From: Paenibacillus amylolyticus
GTDB taxonomy: Bacteria; Bacillota; Bacilli; Paenibacillales; Paenibacillaceae
Assembly: GCF_001570725.1 (NCBI RefSeq)
Contig: NZ_BCNV01000005.1
Location: 62,001-126,000, forward strand
Direction of reading: 5' to 3'
DNA: 64,000 bases
Positions 1 through 8,175 of this stretch are shown piece after piece. The notes under the pieces are model-generated. The model saw only the letters and a list, made by a program, of their open reading frames with translations. It was not told the DNA's origin and did not search any database. Made by a program: the position numbers and the translations under genes. The stretch's first letter is position 1, and each line of letters opens with the position of its first letter.

Positions 1-801
1 GCCCACGCGCTGTTCTTCAGCGCCAAGGGAGACGTGGTATACGAAGCAACCCAGGCGGACTTAACGGTGCAGGACGTGCAGCAGCATGTTGACTTCGGTA
101 CGAACTGGACGCCATATACGTTGATGGAAGGCGGATATTATATTCCGGCGGAGGCTCTGGAGACGATTGAAGCCGATGTGCCGACAGGGCAGTTCACGGT
201 TGAGCAGATGCAACGCAGCCTGTTCTTTGATCCAAGCATGACTCGGAACATCCGGGAAAAAGACGGGTCGGAGATCTACACGGACAGTAAACGTAGCTTA
301 CAGGTAAAACAGGAACAACGCTGGATCAGCTACACCGATCCGGCGGCACCGCCTGCGGGGCAGATTGACCCCGCGAAGGATGCGCTGTCTGCGGTTGATT
401 TTGTGAATCAGCATGGCGGCTGGAAAGGCCGTTCGCGCATGATGCTGGGGACCACGGACAACAAGACGCAGCTTGAATTCCAGCAGTATTACGGCAGCTA
501 TCCGATTATGGATTCCATGCAGTTCCGCTTCGGCACGATCAGCATGGAGATGCAGCAGGAGACGGTATCCAGCTATGAACGATCGCTGGAATACCTGAAC
601 GAAGGCGCAGAGGCGAAGAAATCGGTAAAGTTGCCTGGCGGAGACAAGCTGAAGGCTCTGATTAAAAAGGTGGCAGGTGAGAATCGCCAGGTTGTGGACG
701 TCTACCCGGCTTATCGTCCTTCTTCGATTGAGGACGGACTGAAGCTGATCCCGGTATGGGTTATTCGATTCGGAAATGGTGAGGAAACTACCGTATCTTG
801 A
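1..801 (+). CDS. walH: WalH (YycH) C-terminal part, regulator of the WalK sensor kinase
   Basis: This is the 3' part of a gene that begins upstream of the window; the reading frame is open from base 1 and stops at 799-801. In Bacillus, YycH is a membrane-anchored extracytoplasmic protein that, with YycI, modulates the essential WalK kinase controlling cell-wall homeostasis. The visible part is the soluble extracytoplasmic region and no membrane segment is seen. The identification rests on this residual sequence and on position: it is followed by walI, walJ, htrA and rlmH in the standard Firmicute order. It is separated from walI by about 270 bp holding a dispersed repeat, which is unusual for genes that normally lie close together. 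Confidence 0.85.
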   Translation, partial: AHALFFSAKGDVVYEATQADLTVQDVQQHVDFGTNWTPYTLMEGGYYIPAEALETIEADVPTGQFTVEQMQRSLFFDPSMTRNIREKDGSEIYTDSKRSLQVKQEQRWISYTDPAAPPAGQIDPAKDALSAVDFVNQHGGWKGRSRMMLGTTDNKTQLEFQQYYGSYPIMDSMQFRFGTISMEMQQETVSSYERSLEYLNEGAEAKKSVKLPGGDKLKALIKKVAGENRQVVDVYPAYRPSSIEDGLKLIPVWVIRFGNGEETTVS

Positions 802-851
802 TAGGTTATAGTCTTTGAACCAAAGAGTAGCTGTACTTTATCACTACGCGT

Positions 852-961
852 GCAGAATAACCTTCCGATCGCTGTTACCCCCAGATTTCTTGAATTCCCT
901 TTTAACACGGGAGAAATCTGGTGGTAAAGGCGAACGCTCCGCTTCTTCAGGTTATTTCTGC
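852..961 (-). repeat. Dispersed two-stem repeat element, copy 1
   Basis: This copy lies between walH and walI, in the orientation opposite to transcription. The inner stem pairs CCAGATTTCT (881-890) with AGAAATCTGG (912-921). The outer stem pairs GCAGAATAACC (852-862) with GGTTATTTCTGC (950-961), with one bulge. Between the stems are conserved blocks shared with the copies at 3320 and 49966: AACCTTCCGATCGCTGTTA on one side and TAAAGGCGAACGCTCC on the other. Function is unknown. It could be a miniature mobile hairpin or a structured RNA. Confidence 0.8.
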
Positions 962-1073
962 CCTCTCCGTTATCGTATAGCTTTAAGTTCAAAGGCTATA
1001 AACGGCCAGTTACGGTGGAAGGTGTAGGCAACTTGAGAAAGTATTGCAAGCAGCTAAGTTAGGGGGGGATGTT

Positions 1074-1817
1074 TTGGATTGGGGACGGGCGAAAAATGTG
1101 TTGATCTATGCCTTTCTGCTGCTCAATCTGGTGCTGGGATACCAGATCTGGATGGATGCGCGGGAGACGGCCGGAGCCAATCTGGACTTCACCTCACTGG
1201 CAGATAATACACAGCAGGCGATGGAAGAGAAGGGCATTCAGGTGCTGGCTCCAATTCCGAATGAAACGCCGAAGCTACCGAAGTTGTCCTATGAATTCAT
1301 CGAAGAGGACAAGGCTGGCGTGGATATGGAACTGGAACAGCCTGTAGATAGCAAGTTGATCTTCTCGCAGAGTGAGCTGGAGGATGCATTACAGCGTGAG
1401 ATTCCGCAGATTGGGACATACCGGCTGGATCAGCTGATGGCCGAGGATGGGGCTTTTGTACTTCACCCACTGGTGGATGGCAAATGGCCGCTCTTTAATG
1501 TGAGTCTGGAGCTATTCTACAGCGACCAGAAAATAACGGGTTACCGTCAGACTCCGGTGCGGATTACGACCGCAGAGGAGAGCGATCAGCAGGTGCTTCC
1601 GGCGTCGAAGGCGCTGGGAACGCTGATCGAGAACTTTTTGCCAAATGATGCAATTGTCAAAGATATTCAGCTGGGCTATTACGGCCAGTTGTTCAATTCA
1701 GATATACAGGTAGCGATGCCGGCATGGCGGTTCGTGCTGGAAAGTGGCGAAGTGTTGTACGTGCAGGGCATCAGTGGGGATGTATTCAGTCCCAAGACAG
1801 ACAAACCAGGGGAGTAA
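1074..1817 (+). CDS. walI: WalI (YycI), regulator of the WalK sensor kinase
   Basis: WalI is a membrane-tethered partner of WalH that modulates WalK. The TTG start at 1074 is chosen because an AGGGGGGG ribosome-binding site (1061-1067) sits just upstream and the protein then begins MDWGRAKNVLIYAFLLLN, the usual YycI opening with a single N-terminal membrane segment. The rest (about 220 residues) is a soluble extracytoplasmic YycH/YycI-fold domain. Total length is 247 aa, close to the family norm. It is 6 bp upstream of walJ and probably cotranscribed with it. The nearest longer in-frame start (TTG at 1044) has no good ribosome-binding site. Confidence 0.88.
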   Translation: MDWGRAKNVLIYAFLLLNLVLGYQIWMDARETAGANLDFTSLADNTQQAMEEKGIQVLAPIPNETPKLPKLSYEFIEEDKAGVDMELEQPVDSKLIFSQSELEDALQREIPQIGTYRLDQLMAEDGAFVLHPLVDGKWPLFNVSLELFYSDQKITGYRQTPVRITTAEESDQQVLPASKALGTLIENFLPNDAIVKDIQLGYYGQLFNSDIQVAMPAWRFVLESGEVLYVQGISGDVFSPKTDKPGE

Positions 1818-1823
1818 TGCGTT

Positions 1824-2630
1824 ATGGGGATATATTTTACCGTGTTATCCAGCGGTTCGACAGGGAATGCGACGGTCATACAACATGGGGGCACATCTCT
1901 CATGATTGATGCGGGTCTTAGTGCGAAGCGATTGGATGCACTGTTTCAGGAAAGGGAGATTTCTGGGGCAGAATTGGACGGGATTCTGGTTACACACGAA
2001 CATTCCGATCACATTAAAGGACTAGGCGCGATGTCTCGGAAATATAATTTACCAATCTATGCGAATCTGAATACGTGGGCGGCGCTGGAGAAGTCGGTTG
2101 GGGCGATTCCAGAGGAAAACCGGAGGGTATTTGAGACGGGTGAACAGCATGATTTTGGGTCACTGCGCGTGGAATCCTTCGGGATCTCGCATGATGCGGC
2201 TGAGCCGGTAGGGTACACATTCGATGATGGTACGGAGAAGCTGTCCGTTGCAACGGATCTCGGGTACATGAGCGACAAGGTTCGCGATGCGATCTCCGAT
2301 TCTGATGTGCTGGTGTTGGAGGCGAATCATGATGTCGAATTGCTGCGTATGGGTCGTTATCCATGGAACACCAAGCGCCGGATTTTGAGCGACATTGGGC
2401 ATTTGTCGAACGAAGCGGCAGGGGCAGCGCTTAGTGAACTGATGAACGGACGCATCAAGCGCACGTATCTGGCACATCTTAGCCGGGATCATAATATGAT
2501 GGACTTGGCGAAAATGACTGTGCGCGACGCGATGGAGAGCCGTGGATGTTTTTATCGGGATCATGAGTTCAAACTCTGTGATACGTATTACGACCGTCCT
2601 ACACCATGGGATAGGGTGGGTGAGCCATAA
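1824..2630 (+). CDS. walJ: WalJ (YycJ) metallo-beta-lactamase-fold exonuclease
   Basis: This is an MBL-fold protein of the YycJ/WalJ family, reported as a 5'-3' DNA exonuclease connected with mismatch repair and cell-division coordination. The metal-binding motif THEHSDH is visible at about residues 57-63, with further conserved His/Asp residues downstream (SHD near 128, ATDLGY near 143, LEANHD near 166). It has 268 aa and the start ATG at 1824 follows GGGGAG. It is the third gene of the wal accessory cluster. Its last 32 bases overlap a convergent small gene on the minus strand (2599-2811). Confidence 0.9.
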   Translation: MGIYFTVLSSGSTGNATVIQHGGTSLMIDAGLSAKRLDALFQEREISGAELDGILVTHEHSDHIKGLGAMSRKYNLPIYANLNTWAALEKSVGAIPEENRRVFETGEQHDFGSLRVESFGISHDAAEPVGYTFDDGTEKLSVATDLGYMSDKVRDAISDSDVLVLEANHDVELLRMGRYPWNTKRRILSDIGHLSNEAAGAALSELMNGRIKRTYLAHLSRDHNMMDLAKMTVRDAMESRGCFYRDHEFKLCDTYYDRPTPWDRVGEP

Positions 2631-2811
2631 AGCTGTCCAGTTCGGCAGCTTTGCGCTCGACTTCCTCGCGGGTCAGAATGCCTTTATCAATAAGCAGTTC
2701 GATGATGGTACTCAGTGCAAGGGTATTGCGATAATGTTCATCCTTGAGATCGGCCAGCTTGGCCGCCATATGAACTTCATCCATAGCTGTGAGTGTACGT
2801 GTGCGATCCAT
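2599..2811 (-). CDS. Small conserved-type hypothetical protein, convergent with walJ
   Basis: The product is a 70-aa, charged, mostly helical protein. The coding call is supported by a very strong ribosome-binding site (AGAGGAGGATGTAAC before the ATG at 2811) and by amphipathic, lysine/glutamate-rich composition. The segment LLIDKGILTREEVERKAAEL resembles the short helical motif seen in some nitrile-hydratase beta-like and other small proteins, but this is too weak for a function. It overlaps the 3' end of walJ by 32 bp tail to tail. No signal peptide or membrane segment is seen. Confidence 0.7.
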   Translation of the reverse strand: MDRTRTLTAMDEVHMAAKLADLKDEHYRNTLALSTIIELLIDKGILTREEVERKAAELDSFMAHPPYPMV

Positions 2812-3528
2812 GTTACATCCTCCTCTATGAAGCTTTGAATTGTCTTTTACTATTATTGTAGTCAGGCTGGGTGGAAAACATTCCTCTTTTTGCCGCTATA
2901 ATTTGTGAGACGAGGCGTGTATGCTGAACCTGTGACTATGCATCGGTGAAAAAGTTCTTCAAAATGGGCAAAACGGCGCTTAGCGGACCGGATTTTGTGG
3001 TGATAGATACTATGGACCTTTATTGTTAAGCGCGTTATAGCTGAAATTTGCGTTAATTTTCGTAATTATGCAACTTTTTGGGATTTGGCGTGTTTAGTAT
3101 ATGAGGAGCATTGTGATTTTGGCTGTTTTGCGTGTGAAATGGCATGTCATAGAATGCGAGAGCATGATTGATAGAGTCACTGACAGAATGGCGTGTCCGT
3201 TCTGTTGTACATAGACGCTGTATCTTGATTTGATGCCGGGATGCGGCGATATGCAAGACCATTTTATAAAAATGCAAAAAAGCATGGGAAAGCGTTGGAG
3301 TCTTCACGTAACGAAGACGACAGAAGAAACCTGAAGAAACAGAGTGTTCGCCTTTAGGAACAAATTTTTACCTTGGAAGAGGGGATCAAAAAAATTTGTG
3401 AGTAACAGCGATCGGAAGGTTCATCTGTTGGCGGAGTGGTGTATGTGAGAACTCCATCGTTGATCCATGCGACAACTTAGGCGGCAGTCAGGGTCTTGAT
3501 GCGTGACAACGAAGGGGAGAGGATCACG
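2812..3528. other. Long intergenic region upstream of htrA
   Basis: About 700 bp without a convincing gene. A TATAAT hexamer lies at about 2900, but I could not place a good -35. The 3320-3427 part is a copy of the dispersed two-stem repeat. Minus-strand open frames around 3053-3307 lack a ribosome-binding site and look accidental. The region probably holds the htrA promoter and a long leader. Confidence 0.5.
3320..3427 (+). repeat. Dispersed two-stem repeat element, copy 2
   Basis: This copy lies upstream of htrA. The inner stem pairs ACAAATTTTT (3360-3369) with AAAAATTTGT (3390-3399). The outer arms CAGAAGAAACC (3321-3331) and GGTTCATCTG (3418-3427) pair imperfectly. The conserved blocks are AGTGTTCGCCTTTA on the left and TAACAGCGATCGGAAGGTT on the right. 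The stem sequences differ from those of copy 1 while pairing is kept. Confidence 0.8.
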
Positions 3529-4767
3529 ATGGGATTGTTTGGAGACGATTTTTATTCAACCAAAGTATCAAGACGCGCCGAACCTGAACAGAAAGGCAAA
3601 CTTCAGATCATCCGCCCTGGAGGCCGGGCACGTGGACGTGACCGCTGGAGCAATCCACGCAGATCGCGTACGGGAATCAGTTCCATCGTGACCGTTACGC
3701 TGTTTAGCTTCATTACACAGCCCGCTTCGTTACCGCTAGCGAATGCTACAGGTAACGGTGGTGGAGGCGGTGCACCGACAGCACAGGCAGCTGATCCATA
3801 CGACCGGATTATTCAGGCGGCGGCCCATGTTCGTCCTTCGGTGGTGAGCATTGTGAACCATAAAACAGGTAGCAGTCTGTCGATGGAAGATTCCGCGCTG
3901 GGCTCAGGGGTCATTTTCAAGAAGGAAGATGGCAAGGCCTACATCATGACCAATCACCACGTCGTGGAGGGTGCGAGTGATCTGGAGATTGTGACCGTAG
4001 ACGGGGAGACACATAAAGCGAAGCTGGTCGGCAAGGACCGCGTGAGTGACATAGCTGTACTATCCGCAGAAGACAAAGGGCTGGGTGCAGTGGCGGAGAT
4101 CGGCGATTCCAGCAAACTTCAGCGTGGTCAAACGGTGCTGGCGATCGGGAACCCGCTCGGTCTGGGCGGTACGCTGACATCCGGTATTGTCAGTTACACG
4201 GATCGTATTCTGCCTGTATCGATTAATCAGGACGGGGTGTACGACTGGGAGCAAAATGTGATCCAGACGGATGCGGCGATTAATGAAGGTAATAGCGGCG
4301 GTGCTTTGGTCGACTTGAACGGCAAAGTGGTCGGCATCAACACGATGAAGATCTCGGATACGGGCGTGGAAGGTCTCGGTTTCGCGATTCCGATGAATGA
4401 AGTGATGAGAACGGTCGATTCTCTGCTATTGAACGGCAAAGTATCTCGTCCATATCTGGGCGTGTACACGGTGGATCTGAGCAACCCTTATGCACCACTG
4501 GATGACGAGCAGCGCAAGGATCTGAAGCTGCCATCTCACGTGGATAGTGGCGTGGTTGTGCTGGAAGCATCAGGGCCGGCATCTGAAGCAGGAATGAAGC
4601 TGAATGATGTTATTACGGAGTTTGACGGGCAAAAAATTACCTCCACGCTGGATCTGCGGAAGTATCTGTACGATCAGAAGAAGATCGGGGATACGATTGA
4701 AGTGACCTTCTATCGGGATGGCAAAGCTGAGAAGGTATCGGTGAAGCTGACAGATAAGCCGGAGTAA
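3529..4767 (+). CDS. htrA: HtrA-family S1C serine protease with PDZ domain
   Basis: A DegP/HtrA-type envelope quality-control protease of 413 aa. The start ATG at 3529 follows GAAGGGGAGAGGA. The N-terminus is cytoplasmic and basic, followed by a hydrophobic stretch near residues 48-68 that probably anchors it, then a low-complexity Gly-rich linker. The catalytic triad is visible: His144 (TNHHVV), Asp174 (SDIAVL) and Ser256 (GNSGGAL). A C-terminal PDZ domain covers about residues 310-405. Its position between walJ and rlmH matches the wal-linked HtrA paralogue (YycK/HtrC of Bacillus). A strong terminator follows at 4824. Confidence 0.93.
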   Translation: MGLFGDDFYSTKVSRRAEPEQKGKLQIIRPGGRARGRDRWSNPRRSRTGISSIVTVTLFSFITQPASLPLANATGNGGGGGAPTAQAADPYDRIIQAAAHVRPSVVSIVNHKTGSSLSMEDSALGSGVIFKKEDGKAYIMTNHHVVEGASDLEIVTVDGETHKAKLVGKDRVSDIAVLSAEDKGLGAVAEIGDSSKLQRGQTVLAIGNPLGLGGTLTSGIVSYTDRILPVSINQDGVYDWEQNVIQTDAAINEGNSGGALVDLNGKVVGINTMKISDTGVEGLGFAIPMNEVMRTVDSLLLNGKVSRPYLGVYTVDLSNPYAPLDDEQRKDLKLPSHVDSGVVVLEASGPASEAGMKLNDVITEFDGQKITSTLDLRKYLYDQKKIGDTIEVTFYRDGKAEKVSVKLTDKPE

Positions 4768-4823
4768 GGGAAGTTCAACGAGCGAGCCTTTACTGTTGCG
4801 TGGATTGAAATAGGGAATGCTAG

Positions 4824-4856
4824 AAGAGTGATCAGATCAACTGACCACTCTTTTTT
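4824..4856 (+). terminator. Intrinsic terminator after htrA
   Basis: The arms AGAGTGATCAG and CTGACCACTCT form a stem with one mismatch around a 5-base loop and run into six T residues. Confidence 0.85.
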
Positions 4857-5083
4857 AGTTGTTAGTTAAGTATTATGCTAGGGGTGGACGAGTTCGTTCG
4901 ACAGTAAATGAGTGGATTAACCATTTTTATGTTCCTATGATCAGTTAGACCCGGAGCCAAAGGAGCAGATACATCAGACTCGGGCTGTGGTAAACTGTTG
5001 TCAATATGTTGGAGACGGTCGCTGATGCAAATAACATCTGTTTGTCGATCTGATTTTATTTCAGAATGGAAGGGGTATTAATA

Positions 5084-5608
5084 ATGAAACGATTGAGGAA
5101 AAAGATGCTTGGGGGAACGAGCTTGGCGCTGTCCCTGTTTATGCTGTCTGCCTGTGGATCTGAGGTAGCTACAACAGGAGCTGCTGTGGATACAAGTGCT
5201 CTGCAAGAGAAGATTGCTGGACTAGAGAAGAAACTGGTGGAGCAGGGAGCCAAGAGCAGTGAGCAGGAACAAAAGATCGCAGAGCTTGAGGCTAAGTTGA
5301 GTGAGCTGAGTACAAATGTGATTGCGGTAGGTGAGGCAGGTGGTCAAACACCTGTAGCATCAGGAAACAACGGATCGGCCGGGAAAGGCGATGGGGTGCT
5401 GATTACATTTGCCCAGTATGAGAAGCTTGAGGTCGGCATGTCGGTTGAAGATGTTATCGAGATTCTTGGTGGCGAAGGTGAAGCGCTGAGTGAAGCGGAG
5501 AATATGGTCGTTTACAACTATAAAGGCACAGCCGGCAATGGTGCCAATGCGGTTATTGCTTTTCAAGGCGGGAAGCTGTTGACGAAGGCTCAGTCGGGAT
5601 TGAAGTAA
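5084..5608 (+). CDS. Lipoprotein with coiled coil and BamE/SmpA-like C-terminus
   Basis: A 174-aa predicted lipoprotein. The signal sequence ends in the lipobox LSAC with the lipidated Cys at residue 24. Residues about 40-78 form a heptad-like coiled coil rich in Lys/Glu/Leu, followed by a Gly/Ser linker. The C-terminal 65 residues (TFAQYEKLEVGMSVEDVIEI onward) have the pattern of the small BamE/SmpA or BLIP-like fold seen in DUF3862-type proteins. The start at 5084 is chosen over the upstream ATG at 5066 because GGAAGGGG lies 8 bases before it. It sits alone between terminators at 4824 and 5729. Confidence 0.8.
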   Translation: MKRLRKKMLGGTSLALSLFMLSACGSEVATTGAAVDTSALQEKIAGLEKKLVEQGAKSSEQEQKIAELEAKLSELSTNVIAVGEAGGQTPVASGNNGSAGKGDGVLITFAQYEKLEVGMSVEDVIEILGGEGEALSEAENMVVYNYKGTAGNGANAVIAFQGGKLLTKAQSGLK

Positions 5609-5728
5609 AGAGCATGGACTACAGACAATTCATGGAATGGAACAGGGGAATAAGTAACTCTGTATTCGTAATTCAGGCGCAGGAGCAAGATTCATTCGCT
5701 ATGTGAATTGGATTGTTACTTTTATAGG

Positions 5729-5775
5729 AGCATTCTTTTCAGGTACCGTAGAGGTATCTGGAAGGGATGCTTTTT
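5729..5775 (+). terminator. Intrinsic terminator after the lipoprotein gene
   Basis: A long hairpin with outer arms AGCAT and ATGCT, an extended stem through CAGGTACC and GGTATCTG with wobble pairs, and a T-run. It lies in the 338-bp gap 5609-5946, in which I see no other gene. Confidence 0.75.
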
Positions 5776-5946
5776 GTATTCTTTTACGGCGTATGGAGAG
5801 GTTTGGTGGAGGTTGGGCACGATAAATTAGGGCTAGGGGTTTCTTTTCAGTGGCAGGTGTGATAGAACTGAGAAGTGGCTATCCTGTAATGGGATACGCG
5901 GTTGTGAATCGGGAACATAGCTGGTTACAGAAAGGATGCTTAACGG

Positions 5947-6114
5947 ATGTACGTTGTATGCAAAGAACACGTGGACATTGCCATCGATATGTTTGTCGAT
6001 GAGTATGAGGACGCTCCAGATATCGTTGATCTGAAGGAGACGGAATTTGCCGATTGGGACCCGCCTGCGAAGTGCGCTGAGTGCGAACAGCACGCGGAAT
6101 TCCTCGTCGTTTAG
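5947..6114 (+). CDS. CxxH/CxxC mini-protein
   Basis: The product is a 55-aa acidic protein. The two metal-site motifs are a Cys-Lys-Glu-His near residue 5 (CKEH) and Cys-Ala-Glu-Cys near residue 43 (CAEC). This arrangement matches the CxxH/CxxC family of tiny Firmicute proteins (BA_5709 type) encoded next to htrA and rlmH. The spacing suggests a single zinc site, though function is not known. A plausible ribosome-binding site, AAAGGA at 5931-5936, precedes the ATG. A terminator follows at 6210. Confidence 0.88.
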   Translation: MYVVCKEHVDIAIDMFVDEYEDAPDIVDLKETEFADWDPPAKCAECEQHAEFLVV

Positions 6115-6209
6115 CGTACTGTAGGACTTAGATGGCCGGAGGCGTGACTATAAGTGGCGCTTCAGGCTGACTTTCCATCCGGTATGAACATCACAGCAAG
6201 AAGCCAAGG

Positions 6210-6232
6210 AGAGCGTGATGAGCGCTCTTTTT
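6210..6232 (+). terminator. Intrinsic terminator after the CxxH/CxxC gene
   Basis: AGAGCG (6210-6215) pairs with CGCTCT (6223-6228) around a 7-base loop, followed by a T-run. Confidence 0.8.
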
Positions 6233-6364
6233 GCCTTTGTGCGGGGAATCTCGTTAGAATTTGGAGAAATGCGTAGTTTAGGTTATATAGTTGGAACGAA
6301 CGATGCTGTGAAGCATCTTACTTATAGAATATTTCGCAAGACAATTTAGGAGGAATGGATTGTT

Positions 6365-6844
6365 ATGTTTATTCAGATTATTGGCGTAGGCAAATTGAAG
6401 GAAAAATATCTGACGCTGGGCATTCAGGAATATGCCAAGCGGCTCGCCCCGTACATCAAGTTTCAGATGATCGAGGTCGCAGACGAAAAGGCACCCGATA
6501 CCCTGAGCGAAGCTGAGGTTCGGGCGGTGAAAGAGCGCGAGGGCGAACGTATCCTCGCGCATGTGAAGAGCGAGGCGCATGTTGTCGCGCTCGCATTGGA
6601 TGGCCAGCTCTGGAGTTCTGAGGAGCTGGCATTGGAGATCGACAAGCTCGGCACATATGGGACGAGCCATGTCGTGTTTGTCATCGGAGGAAGCCATGGG
6701 CTCTCCGATGAGGTGCTGCGCCGCGCGAAGCAGCGCTTGAGCTTCGGGCGCATGACCCTGCCGCATCAGTTAATGCGGCTGGTGTTGGTGGAGCAGATTT
6801 ATCGCGCTGTGAAGATAAATCGGGGGGAACCGTACCACAAGTAA
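6365..6844 (+). CDS. rlmH: 23S rRNA (pseudouridine1915-N3)-methyltransferase RlmH
   Basis: A SPOUT-fold methyltransferase that N3-methylates pseudouridine 1915 in helix 69 of 23S rRNA, using S-adenosylmethionine. The 159-aa length is standard. Hallmarks are the FVIGGSHGLSDEV segment of the SAM-binding knot and the C-terminal HQLMRLVLVEQIYRA...INRGEPYHK. AGGAGG (6348-6353) precedes the ATG. In staphylococci the equivalent gene (orfX) is the attachment site of SCC elements. Here its last codons are duplicated at 10761-10777 (see the island entry). Confidence 0.96.
   Translation: MFIQIIGVGKLKEKYLTLGIQEYAKRLAPYIKFQMIEVADEKAPDTLSEAEVRAVKEREGERILAHVKSEAHVVALALDGQLWSSEELALEIDKLGTYGTSHVVFVIGGSHGLSDEVLRRAKQRLSFGRMTLPHQLMRLVLVEQIYRAVKINRGEPYHK
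6828..6844 (+). repeat. Left att-like direct repeat (end of rlmH)
   Basis: AACCGTACCACAAGTAA encodes the last four residues (PYHK) and stop codon of rlmH. It is identical to 10761-10777. Confidence 0.8.
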
Positions 6845-7040
6845 AGCACATTGGGAGGCGATAGCGAGAAATGCTGTCCGCTTCGTGCTAGCAGGGAATC
6901 CCCTCGGACTTGCAGAAGGGTAGACTTGAGATATCCATGCTAATTTAACTTTAATGCTTAAGCTTTCTGGATGCGCCTGTGGTATCATGAACATGCCTAC
7001 CATCCTGTTACATCTGAGGGGGAAGAAGTTGCTTGTGAAC

Positions 7041-7994
7041 ATGGACAAATATGAGGATGTATCTGTATTAGATGATGCCAATTCAGCGCTAGATCGTGAA
7101 GCAGCTCGGTTGGCAAGTTTGATTTACACGCATACTTCGCAGGATGGGACCTATGCTTCACCGATCCATGGTCTGTATGTGAACAGATATTCGCAAGTAG
7201 AAGCGGCGGATGATGTTCACACTATGTTCTCACCGGTAATCTGCATTGCAGCGCAAGGAAATAAGCGAATTACCGTAGGCAAGGATGCTTATGAGTATGG
7301 TGCTTCGCGAATGTATATTGCCCCCGTTGCCTTGCCTGTTGCGATGAAAATCATGCAGGCCAGCCCCCAAATACCGTTCTTGGGGATAGGTCTATACCTC
7401 GATCCGCAAAGGATTGCTTCGTTGCTGCCGATGGTATTTCCTAATGGATTACCGGAGGTTCGCAATCGCAGTGCGTGCTATGTCATCGAAGCAGACTTGG
7501 CTATGATGAACGCCGCTGCAAGATTGATGGCTTGCCTGTCCTCTCCCGATGATGCTCAAATGCTGGCTCCATTGGTGAAAGACGAGATTTATATCCGCAT
7601 CCTCCGTAGCCCAATCGGTGTTTATGTTGCCGAGACTGTTCTGGCGGAATCGGGCATGCAGCAGGTTGCAAAAGCGATTGATTGGCTCCAAAATAACTTT
7701 TCTCAGCCGTGGAAAGTGGCGGATTTGGCGGAGCTGGTCCATATGAGCGAATCGTCGTTTCGCGAGTATTTCAGATCGGCTACTGCGATGAGCCCTCTGC
7801 AATATCAAAAGGTGCTGCGCTTGCAAGAGGCGAGGCGTCTAATGTTATCCAGCTCCATTGACGCAACTACGGCGAGCCGGCGTGTAGGCTATTTGAGCGA
7901 TTCCCAATTTAGCCGCGATTACAGCCGATTTTTTGGGTGCCCTCCAACTAGAGATATCACAAGGTGGCGTCAGGACCAGCAACAGTTGAAGTGA
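7041..7994 (+). CDS. AraC-family transcriptional regulator
   Basis: A 317-aa regulator (346 aa if an upstream in-frame start is used). Residues about 15-190 look like the AraC_N cupin-type domain (ends near VAETVLAESG). The C-terminal 110 residues carry the double helix-turn-helix of the AraC/XylS family (WKVADLAELVHMSESSFREY, then SPLQYQKVLRLQEARRLML and a second HTH with GYLSDSQFSRDYSRFFG). GAGGGGG near 7016-7022 lies before several possible starts; ATG at 7041 or GTG at 7035 fits best. Regulators of this subtype often sit beside the oxidoreductase they control, here the SDR gene 180 bp downstream. Confidence 0.85.
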   Translation: MDKYEDVSVLDDANSALDREAARLASLIYTHTSQDGTYASPIHGLYVNRYSQVEAADDVHTMFSPVICIAAQGNKRITVGKDAYEYGASRMYIAPVALPVAMKIMQASPQIPFLGIGLYLDPQRIASLLPMVFPNGLPEVRNRSACYVIEADLAMMNAAARLMACLSSPDDAQMLAPLVKDEIYIRILRSPIGVYVAETVLAESGMQQVAKAIDWLQNNFSQPWKVADLAELVHMSESSFREYFRSATAMSPLQYQKVLRLQEARRLMLSSSIDATTASRRVGYLSDSQFSRDYSRFFGCPPTRDITRWRQDQQQLK

Positions 7995-8175
7995 AACGCA
8001 CATGTAAACGGCTTTTCAAATTTCCGCGGGCATAGAGCCTAGCGGATTTTTCCTTTTTAAGCGACGGAATCTGTTGAATCAGGCAAAAACTCCGATGGAA
8101 AAGGCAAAGACAGCAGTAGTCAATCCCCTATACTAAGAGTAAACATCCTATCGATAGGAAAGGGGATTTCTGAAA

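Noticed and set aside
3053..3307. Minus-strand frames upstream of htrA
   Set aside because: No start signal, AT-rich composition, and no family; treated as intergenic.
8030..8056. Possible terminator between the AraC and SDR genes
   Set aside because: TCCGC/GCGGA gives only a 5-bp core stem with a long loop; too weak to call.
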